The notes below the pieces were generated by a model. It did no database searches, was not told the DNA's origin, and saw only the letters and a list, made by a program, of their open reading frames with translations. Position numbers and translations under genes: made by a program. This document shows, in pieces, positions 7,720 through 12,071 of a DNA stretch of 12,071 nt. Where the stretch lies: assembly GCA_027343785.1 (NCBI GenBank), contig DAHWKF010000095.1, forward strand, positions 1 to 12,071, given 5' to 3'. Numbering within the stretch: position 1 is the first letter of the stretch; each line of letters opens with the position of its first letter. This stretch comes from Leptospirillum sp. (lineage in GTDB: Bacteria > Nitrospirota > Leptospirillia > Leptospirillales > Leptospirillaceae).

Positions 7720-7796
7720 GCCCCCGTAGCTCAGGCGGACAGAGCAGTGGTTTCCTAAACCATTGGCCGGGTGTTCGAGTCACCCCGGGGGCACCA
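7720..7796 (+). tRNA. tRNA-Arg (anticodon CCT)
   Basis: A full cloverleaf can be drawn. The acceptor stem is GCCCCCG (7720-7726) with CGGGGGC (7786-7792), followed by discriminator A and an encoded CCA (7794-7796). The D-arm contains AGCTCAGGCGGACAGAGC. The anticodon arm GTGGT/ACCAT has loop TTCCTAA, giving anticodon CCT, and the T-arm is GGGTG-TTCGAGT-CACCC. CCT reads AGG arginine codons. The 3' half is a common integration site, and accessory DNA begins directly downstream. Confidence 0.96.
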
Positions 7797-7857
7797 TATT
7801 TTCCCCTCAAATATCCAATACCCAAGCCAATAAATCCCCCTATCGCACGTTTTCTTA

Positions 7858-7874
7858 TGTGACCTTTTGTGACC
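7858..7874 (+). repeat. TGTGACC direct repeats, 10 bp apart
   Basis: TGTGACC occurs at 7858-7864 and 7868-7874, exactly one helical turn apart, and a shorter TGTGAC at 7956-7961. They lie 62 bases after the tRNA. The phasing suggests cooperative protein binding on one face of DNA. Confidence 0.4.
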
Positions 7875-7901
7875 CCGTTTAGCCTCATTTTTTCCTCTCA
7901 G

Positions 7902-7929
7902 TGCCCCATAAGTGCCCCAAGATGCCCCA
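7902..7929 (+). repeat. Three phased TGCCCCA direct repeats
   Basis: TGCCCCA occurs at 7902-7908, 7913-7919 and 7923-7929, spaced 11 and 10 bases. One-turn spacing near a tRNA attachment site is typical of excisionase or integrase arm sites, or of an operator. The same heptamer forms a second cluster at 8592-8615. Binding by an element-encoded protein is inference. Confidence 0.6.
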
Positions 7930-7962
7930 CAAGAAATCCAGTATTTTAGCCATGTTGTGACA

Positions 7963-7982
7963 TTTTGCATTTTGCAATTGCA
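7963..7982. repeat. TTTTGCA tandem repeat overlapping a 10-bp palindrome
   Basis: TTTTGCA is repeated back to back (7963-7969, 7970-7976). The second copy merges into the perfect palindrome TGCAATTGCA (7973-7982). The site ends 18 bases before the -35 box at 8001, a suitable place for a regulator or IHF-like protein. Confidence 0.4.
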
Positions 7983-8000
7983 CCACGTAATGAAAGTTGA

Positions 8001-8028
8001 TTGACATTTGTTGATGTGTGATTATAAT
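8001..8028 (+). promoter_or_regulatory. Consensus sigma-70 promoter of the element
   Basis: TTGACA (8001-8006) and TATAAT (8023-8028) are both perfect consensus boxes with a 16-base spacer; transcription would start near 8035. TTGAT repeats at 7997 and 8011 overlap it and could be operator half-sites. It reads towards the replication cassette, whose first clear start codon is 269 bases further on, so it drives either a long leader, the small reading frame at 8057 or a small RNA. Confidence 0.8.
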
Positions 8029-8056
8029 GGTTAGCGTTAATGGCATGAAGGACGGG

Positions 8057-8185
8057 ATGGCTGATGACCACCGAAGGCCGATCAAGGGAACCCGTCAGGC
8101 AGGCGGGGGAACAAGTTTCGGCCAGTTTTCAACCTTCGAAAATGACATTAGCCGCCAGAGATCTACCATCTTGGCCCTCCCATAA
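8057..8185 (+). CDS. Possible 42-residue small protein
   Basis: This short frame opens about 22 bases after the expected transcription start of the consensus promoter. AAGGA (8048-8052) lies four bases before the ATG, and the frame ends at TAA 8183-8185. The product, beginning MADDHRRPIKGTRQAGGG, is basic with a Gly-rich stretch and matches no family I know. The spacer and part of the ribosome site could pair with CCCGTC (8091-8096), which might limit translation. The stop codon lies in a 7-bp hairpin. It may be a real leader peptide or small regulator, or chance. Confidence 0.33.
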   Translation: MADDHRRPIKGTRQAGGGTSFGQFSTFENDISRQRSTILALP

Positions 8186-8222
8186 ATTGATTATGGGGCC
8201 GTGAGGGGGTTGAGGGCCCCGT
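8179..8222 (+). other. Two overlapping alternative hairpins in the leader
   Basis: CCCATAA (8179-8185) pairs with TTATGGG (8191-8197) around a five-base loop. ATGGGGCC (8193-8200) can instead pair with GGCCCCGT (8215-8222, one G-T pair). The two share bases and exclude each other. No known riboswitch class is evident. Confidence 0.35.
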
Positions 8223-8265
8223 GACGGTTCAGAGAGAAGGGTTATAGGACACCTGCCCACAACTC

Positions 8266-8287
8266 AAAGCCTTTTTTTGGCTTTTTG
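8266..8287 (+). terminator. Terminator-like hairpin before the HTH cassette
   Basis: AAAGCC (8266-8271) pairs with GGCTTT (8279-8284) around a loop of seven T residues, followed by a short T-run. If active it would end a ~250-base transcript from the promoter at 8001, just before the first HTH gene. The stem is short and the T-tract broken, so it may be only partial. Confidence 0.38.
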
Positions 8288-8303
8288 TTTGGGGGTGTCC
8301 GTC

Positions 8304-8693
8304 ATGCCTTCTCAATTTTTTCGGTGGACAAATCCGCCGAAAGATTTTTCCTTTCCCGGCCCCGAAGCCCTTCGGGCCTACTTTTTTCCGCGACAGACAA
8401 TCCAAATCCAAGAAGCCGCGCGGGTTTTAGGCATTGGCCGTGAGGCGATGTACCGGGGATCCGCCGCCGGCCTGAAATTCAGCAGGCGCCCGGGCGGCCG
8501 GCAATTTGTCCTCTTAGACGATTTGATCTCTTATCTTTTTCCATCCCATCAGCCTGAAAATCCAGAAACAACGACCACTTCCTCAGAAAATTGCCCCAAT
8601 GGGGCAATTGGGGCAATGGAAAAGAAGAAGACAGGCCGCCCCCGGGGTTCAAAAAGCAAGCCCCCTGCTGCCCAGGAAGGGGGTGCCAAATGA
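8304..8693 (+). CDS. HTH (MerR/excisionase-like) protein with AT-hook
   Basis: The 129-residue product has a predicted helix-turn-helix region at about 34-78 (IQEAARVLGIGREAMYRGS, then a basic wing GRQFVLLDDLISYLF), in the style of excisionase and MerR-like domains that choose a recombination or replication site. The C-terminal tail is Ser/Thr/Pro/Lys-rich and contains KKTGRPRGSK (109-118), an AT-hook-like minor-groove motif. The ATG at 8304 has a GGGGG-rich ribosome site; a TTG at 8277 is possible but lies in the hairpin. Its stop overlaps the next gene's start (ATGA at 8690-8693), indicating translational coupling. A TGCCCCA repeat cluster lies within its coding sequence. Likely roles are control of excision or of the cassette; neither is shown by sequence. 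Confidence 0.75.
   Translation: MPSQFFRWTNPPKDFSFPGPEALRAYFFPRQTIQIQEAARVLGIGREAMYRGSAAGLKFSRRPGGRQFVLLDDLISYLFPSHQPENPETTTTSSENCPNGAIGAMEKKKTGRPRGSKSKPPAAQEGGAK
8592..8615. repeat. Second TGCCCCA cluster, inside the HTH gene
   Basis: TGCCCCA (8592-8598) is followed by inverted copies TGGGGCA at 8600-8606 and 8609-8615. The first two form a near-continuous hairpin, TTGCCCC/GGGGCAA with a three-base loop. The heptamer is the same as at 7902-7929, which suggests one DNA-binding protein recognises both places. Confidence 0.5.
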
Positions 8694-8905
8694 AAGCGAC
8701 CCCCAAACTCCTGACTTTGACCCAGGTTTCCCAACTCCTCGGAATCCAGCCCCAGAGCCTTCGGCGCAGAATATACGCTGGGAAGATAGGGACCCTCCCC
8801 ATTTTTCAGATCGGGGACGGCCCGCGCGCGCGCTGGGGCTGTCTGGAAGACGATCTCGAGTCCTGGATCGAGGCCCGGAAGGGTGGAAGAAAGGGGGTGT
8901 CGTGA
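8690..8905 (+). CDS. Small HTH protein (AlpA/excisionase-like)
   Basis: The 71-residue product has a single helix-turn-helix of the AlpA/Xis type: LTLTQVSQLLGIQPQSLRRRI (about 8-28), then a wing and the segment WGCLEDDLESWIEARK (49-64), which is typical of phage excisionases. Such proteins regulate integrase expression or directly help excision. The ATG at 8690 is preceded by AGGAAGGGGG and overlaps the previous stop (ATGA). Its own stop overlaps the primase ATG (TGATG at 8903-8907). The three genes are therefore coupled and probably made in fixed ratio. The domain is confident; the choice between excision and transcriptional control is not. Confidence 0.78.
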   Translation: MKATPKLLTLTQVSQLLGIQPQSLRRRIYAGKIGTLPIFQIGDGPRARWGCLEDDLESWIEARKGGRKGVS

Positions 8906-11208
8906 TGAGCACATCCCTTTTTGATCTCGTTGCAGGACTAAAGGCCCGTCATTCAGGCCCAAACTCATGGATGGCGCTGTGTCCGGGCCACGAGGACCGA
9001 ACTCCTTCCCTCTCAATCTCTGACAAGGATGGAAAAATTCTTGTTCGATGCCACGCAGGATGTTCCCAGGAATCCGTCATCGGCACCCTCAAAAAAATGG
9101 GCCTCTGGTCTTCAGGAAGAGGAATGAAGAAGCCCGCGACCAGAGAGAATTACACCCCAAAAACCAAAACGGGAAAGACATTCTCATCCCTGGACCAGAT
9201 CGTCACCTTCCTCAAGAAGGGAAAAGGAGAAGCGGATCCAAAGATCTATCACTACCCGGGAGAATGGGGAGTGATCCGGATCGATTTCATGGAAAAGGAA
9301 GAAAAGAAGAAGTTGATCCGTCCATTTCATTCGATTCCCGGAGGTTTTGCGCTCGGGGATCCTACCGGGCCTCTATCTCTCTACTCCACCCAAAACCTGA
9401 CTGTTGGGTTCGACGACATCGTCTATGTCGTCGAAGGAGAAAAATGTGTGGACGCGATGGAACAAATCGGCCTCCTGGCGGTCACGTCCGCCCACGGCGC
9501 GAAATCGGCTAAGAAATCGGAATGGAGGCAACTTAAGGGGAGAAAAATCGTCATTCTCCCAGACAACGACCGCGCTGGGAAGACCTACGCGGAAGAGGTT
9601 CGGACAATCCTTGAGGACCTGAAATGCTCTGTCAGAATCTTGAACCCTTACCCCTCGGAATCTCCGGAGGGGTTTGACGTCGCGGATTGGCTCGAAATTG
9701 AAAATTCGGATGGCGTCAAAGAAAAAATCCTTACATTGGTGGAATCAAGAAAAGATAAGGAGGATCAGAATTGGGAAGAGGATCTGATGAGGAATGAAAA
9801 AGGAAATCTCAAACAAAATACACACAATATTCTCTTGATCATTGAGAACGATCCAGATTTTTCGGACATTAGATTCGACGAATTCACGAAAAACACCTTT
9901 GTTAGAGGAGAAAAACTGGAAACGTCAGCCCTCGTTCGCCTGGCGGCGACTATCGAAAAAAAATATTCCTTGCCGGGGGCACTCACAGAAAGGGCATTGG
10001 CTCCAGTCTGTGAAGCAGTCGGAAAGAAGAGGCCTTTTCATCCCGTCCGGGATTGGCTCAACGGTCTGAAATGGGACGGTATAAATAGAGTAGATCATCT
10101 GTTTGAGACTCATTATGGCGCCTTGCCGCCGGGGGATTATACCCGGGCGGTGGCCAGGAATTTCATGATCGGAGCCGTGTCAAGGATCTATCGCCCTGGG
10201 TGTAAATTGGACAACATGATCGTTCTCGAGGGGAAACAGGGCATCAAAAAATCATCTTCGCTCAAGGCACTCTTTGGGGACGAGTTTGTCTCGGAGGTGA
10301 AGGCCTCTCCGGATAGCAAGGACTTTGACCAGGCACTACAGGGCATGTGGTGTCTGGAGTTTGCGGAGCTGGATTCGCTCCAGAAATCGGACATCACGAG
10401 AATCAAAATGCAGCTTTCCACCCAGGCGGATTGGATCCGTCTGCCATACAAGCCCGCCTACCAATCATTTCCACGTCAAAGCGTCTTCGTCGGGACAACG
10501 AATGACGACGGATATCTCAAGGACCCGACCGGGGCTCGGCGCTTCTGGCCGGTTAAATGTACACAAGTAGACATCGAAGGAATCCGAAATGATAGGGAGC
10601 AGTTATTCGCGGAAGCCGTCCATCGGTTCAAAAACGGGGAGACGTGGTGGGATCTCCCACCCGGCGCGGAGGAAGAGCAGGATTTGAGGTTTCAGCATGA
10701 TGTTTGGGAGGAATACATCCTTCCTTACATTTCAGGATTAAGTGAGGTCAAGATGGCAGACATTTTCGGGGAAGAATGCCTTGACGCGAAAAAATCTCAG
10801 TCGGACCGGGCGATGCAAACCCGGGTGGGGAACATCTTAAAGCGCCACGGGTGGGAGAAAAAGAGAATTCGGACACATTCAGGAAGAGCTTATACGTATG
10901 TCCCTACCACGAAGATAGGGACAGATAGGGACAACATAGGGACATCCAACACTGTAGCCACTGTCCCTACCGTCCCTACCAAAAATGAGGATATGTATAG
11001 GGGGAATAACGATGATCATTCTGACGATCGTGAAGAACAGGGACAGGGGGGTATAAGAGAGAGGAAATCAGTAGGGACGGTTGGACCGGTAGGGACATGC
11101 AAACAAAATCAAGGACTTACGGGTGTCCCTACCATGGATCCTACCGTGGATGAAATGGATGAAGATGTCCCTATCTTGGACTTGAACCTTTTTTTGAGGG
11201 AGGGTTGA
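8905..11208 (+). CDS. Primase-helicase: CHC2-type zinc site, TOPRIM and VirE/SF3 ATPase
   Basis: This 767-residue protein likely starts replication of the element by combining primer synthesis and DNA unwinding. The N-terminal zinc site is C26-P-G-H29 with C49-H-A-G-C53 (phage primase type). A TOPRIM domain follows with VVEGEKCVDA (about 175-184) and LPDNDRAGK (about 217-225). From about 378 (FHPVRDWLNGLKWDG) it has the VirE family ATPase domain: P-loop GKQGIKKSSSL (about 443), WCLEFAELD (Walker B region, about 481), the GTTN sensor motif and the GARRFWPV arginine segment (about 530-545). A winged-helix-like end, RVGNILKRHGWEKKRIRTHSGRAYTY, finishes near 665. The last ~100 residues are low-complexity, rich in VPT and VGT, and coincide with the heptamer array. 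ATG 8905 has AAGGGGG seven bases upstream. Replication function is well supported by domains; ori binding is inferred. Confidence 0.93.
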   Translation: MSTSLFDLVAGLKARHSGPNSWMALCPGHEDRTPSLSISDKDGKILVRCHAGCSQESVIGTLKKMGLWSSGRGMKKPATRENYTPKTKTGKTFSSLDQIVTFLKKGKGEADPKIYHYPGEWGVIRIDFMEKEEKKKLIRPFHSIPGGFALGDPTGPLSLYSTQNLTVGFDDIVYVVEGEKCVDAMEQIGLLAVTSAHGAKSAKKSEWRQLKGRKIVILPDNDRAGKTYAEEVRTILEDLKCSVRILNPYPSESPEGFDVADWLEIENSDGVKEKILTLVESRKDKEDQNWEEDLMRNEKGNLKQNTHNILLIIENDPDFSDIRFDEFTKNTFVRGEKLETSALVRLAATIEKKYSLPGALTERALAPVCEAVGKKRPFHPVRDWLNGLKWDGINRVDHLFETHYGALPPGDYTRAVARNFMIGAVSRIYRPGCKLDNMIVLEGKQGIKKSSSLKALFGDEFVSEVKASPDSKDFDQALQGMWCLEFAELDSLQKSDITRIKMQLSTQADWIRLPYKPAYQSFPRQSVFVGTTNDDGYLKDPTGARRFWPVKCTQVDIEGIRNDREQLFAEAVHRFKNGETWWDLPPGAEEEQDLRFQHDVWEEYILPYISGLSEVKMADIFGEECLDAKKSQSDRAMQTRVGNILKRHGWEKKRIRTHSGRAYTYVPTTKIGTDRDNIGTSNTVATVPTVPTKNEDMYRGNNDDHSDDREEQGQGGIRERKSVGTVGPVGTCKQNQGLTGVPTMDPTVDEMDEDVPILDLNLFLREG
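10900..11173. repeat. Iteron-like array of TAGGGAC / GTCCCTA (possible replication origin)
   Basis: TAGGGAC occurs at 10916, 10926, 10937, 11072 and 11090. Its reverse complement GTCCCTA occurs at 10900, 10963, 10972, 11125 and 11167. Eight of the ten read TAGGGACA when oriented alike, the other two TAGGGACG. A near copy, CAGGGAC, is at 11038. Three copies are spaced 10 and 11 bases, two inverted ones 9. An A/T-rich patch (27 of 40 bases, 10981-11020) lies between the two clusters. Random expectation for this heptamer in 274 bases on both strands is about 0.03. The layout resembles iteron origins such as phage P4 ori or lambda ori inside gene O. Origin function is inference. Confidence 0.6.
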
Positions 11209-11211
11209 AAA

Positions 11212-11556
11212 ATGGAAATCATACTGAATCGCCAGGCAACCCTCGAAGGAAAGACCCTCTCTCCGGGATCAATTCTTGACCTCCCAGAATCCCAGGCCGA
11301 AAAGGTCATTGCCGCGGGGTATGCTTCTCAGGTGGGACCACTTACCGATCCGGAGGAGATGAAGAAGGCTTTCCAGTCTTGTAGTACCACTTGGGATCTG
11401 TTCCGTACTACATTCCGATTTGCCGGTGAGAGCTGGCCGACGGAAGTCTTTCGTGAGGTATGGGACGTTTACGAACAATGCGAAGCACGACTGATTGAAA
11501 AGGGGGAGCCGCCGGTTTCCATCTACTTCAAAAAATATCGGAGAGAATCAAGCTGA
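11212..11556 (+). CDS. Small phage-type protein of unknown function
   Basis: The 114-residue protein starts three bases after the primase stop, with GGGAGGG seven bases before the ATG, so it belongs to the same operon. Residues 1-40 (LEGKTLSPGSILDLPESQAEKVIAAGYA) match a short module common in phage and prophage proteins: a beta strand pair followed by 'LPESQAEKLIAAGYA'. The second half, around STTWDLFRTTFRFAGESWPTEVFREVWDVYEQCEARL, is predicted helical with many aromatic residues, and I do not recognise it. A strong terminator follows, so this is the last gene of the cassette. A role in element replication or packaging is only suggested by position. Confidence 0.72.
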   Translation: MEIILNRQATLEGKTLSPGSILDLPESQAEKVIAAGYASQVGPLTDPEEMKKAFQSCSTTWDLFRTTFRFAGESWPTEVFREVWDVYEQCEARLIEKGEPPVSIYFKKYRRESS

Positions 11557-11593
11557 ACGATCCCCTTCCCTGACTCTCTTTCCCTCACGAACC

Positions 11594-11631
11594 CTCCCGG
11601 CGGCGCTCAGACAAGCCGCCGGGAGTTATTT
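11594..11631 (+). terminator. Rho-independent terminator of the replication cassette
   Basis: CTCCCGGCGGC (11594-11604) pairs perfectly over 11 bp with GCCGCCGGGAG (11615-11625) around a ten-base loop, followed by TTATTT. It lies 38 bases after the stop of the 114-residue protein gene and ends the rightward transcript before the convergent gene. Confidence 0.88.
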
Positions 11632-11677
11632 GCCTTTGCTCACGTTGCTATTTTTCAAACGAGGATCCGATCTTCCT

Positions 11678-11995
11678 TTATAGCAAGAGTGAGTCGATTT
11701 GAGAGGAATGAATTTCTTTTTCTGCATTTTGAGGGATAGTTGCAAGAAATTCAATAACTTTATTAACGTCTTCTGAATTAGGCCGCGGTCCGCCAGTTCC
11801 TATGTTCAGATGGTGGCCAAGAATTGAGTTGGCGAGAAATTGGACACCAGTACCACGATATCCCCATGAAAAATCACCGGTATATTTATATAAATCTCTT
11901 CTTGGATCTAAAAGATGATAATTATTATCTCCAGTTTTACGGAGAACAACGTTGCACCCTTTCACTATTGTGAATAAATATGCTGTTGTGGACAT
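11678..11995 (-). CDS. DUF6166-like hypothetical protein
   Basis: The 105-residue product contains LLDPRRDLYKYTGDFSWGY (28-46) followed by RGTGVQFLANSILGHHL (47-63). This resembles the core of DUF6166 proteins, where a W-G-Y-G-G-S-G-P-type loop leads into a helix; here the loop reads WGYRGTGV. The family's function is unknown; its members are often found on mobile DNA. The ATG at 11995 has an excellent ribosome site, AAAGGAG seven bases upstream. The gene is much more A/T-rich than the rest of the window (about 38% GC by hand count over 11701-11995), which suggests separate recent acquisition. It converges on the cassette terminator. The 76 bases upstream (11996-12071) show only a weak -10-like TATAGA on its strand. 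Confidence 0.66.
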   Translation of the reverse strand: MSTTAYLFTIVKGCNVVLRKTGDNNYHLLDPRRDLYKYTGDFSWGYRGTGVQFLANSILGHHLNIGTGGPRPNSEDVNKVIEFLATIPQNAEKEIHSSQIDSLLL

Positions 11996-12071
11996 AAAAT
12001 ATCTCCTTTCCCTCTATAGTCTGCCCAATGTGAATCAATTATCGACTTGGCCCTTCTAGTTCCGGTTCATC

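Larger units (their letters stand above)
7797..12071. mobile_element. Part of an integrated phage-like or satellite element (right end not reached)
   Basis: From the tRNA-Arg 3' end onward the gene style changes to tightly overlapping small DNA-binding genes, a phage/satellite-type primase-helicase, a small phage-type protein and an AT-rich DUF6166-like gene. These are accessory functions beside a classical attachment site. I found no integrase and no second copy of the tRNA 3' end within the window, so the far end presumably lies past 12071. The left boundary at the tRNA is an inference from convention. Confidence 0.65.

Noticed and set aside
7706..7970. Minus-strand reading frames that include CPRGDSNTRP
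   Set aside because: This peptide is the well-known false translation of the antisense of a tRNA 3' end; the frames run through the tRNA-Arg gene and lack ribosome sites.
7858..8030. CRISPR array
   Set aside because: Repeats are only seven bases, with 3-4 base gaps; there are no spacers of constant length and no cas genes.
8599..8904. N-terminal extension of the primase frame upstream of 8905
   Set aside because: It overlaps both HTH genes in another frame, is Pro/Arg-rich, and the ATG at 8905 has a good ribosome site with TGATG coupling.
9972..9985. CCGGGGGCAC match to the tRNA 3' end as a possible second attachment site
   Set aside because: Only ten bases, inside the intact primase-helicase gene, without the T-arm sequence.

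Overview
This window looks like a chromosomal stretch of a Gram-negative bacterium of moderate GC content. It has a periplasmic wall-remodelling system (an AMIN-type amidase and an LpoA-like solute-binding protein) and many GTG/TTG starts. A Nitrospirota/Leptospirillum-like host is only my guess from overall impression. The window falls into a core part (1 to about 7796) and an accessory part (about 7797 to 12071) that begins at the 3' end of a tRNA-Arg gene.

Core, minus strand: five genes read leftwards with short gaps, in transcription order DUF488 protein, cysteine-free LpoA-like periplasmic protein, M50 membrane metalloprotease, trpS and accA. They are probably co-transcribed at least in part, with a possible extra promoter before accA. 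The first 230 bases hold an uncertain partial reading frame.

Core, plus strand: after a 318-base divergent intergenic region come an AmiC-type N-acetylmuramoyl-L-alanine amidase and a 57-residue zinc-ribbon protein. The latter has its own extended -10 promoter. Then comes tRNA-Arg(CCT) with an encoded CCA end.

Accessory part: the ~500 bases after the tRNA hold no convincing long gene but are dense in sites: helically phased direct repeats (TGTGACC x2, TGCCCCA x3), a TTTTGCA tandem with a palindrome, a consensus sigma-70 promoter, a possible 42-residue ORF and alternative hairpins. Downstream is a translationally coupled cassette: an HTH/AT-hook protein, a small excisionase/AlpA-like HTH protein, and a 767-residue primase-helicase (CHC2-type zinc site, TOPRIM, VirE/SF3 ATPase). 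A 114-residue phage-type protein and a strong terminator follow. An AT-rich DUF6166-like gene converges from the right. This is the replication module of an integrated phage-like or satellite element. No integrase is visible, so the other end probably lies beyond base 12071.

The most striking unexplained structure is a set of ten perfect copies of TAGGGAC/GTCCCTA in both orientations within about 275 bases, inside the last ~100 codons of the primase-helicase gene. It looks like an iteron-type replication origin hidden in the initiator's own coding sequence. A second heptamer family (TGCCCCA) lies both beside the tRNA and inside the first HTH gene.
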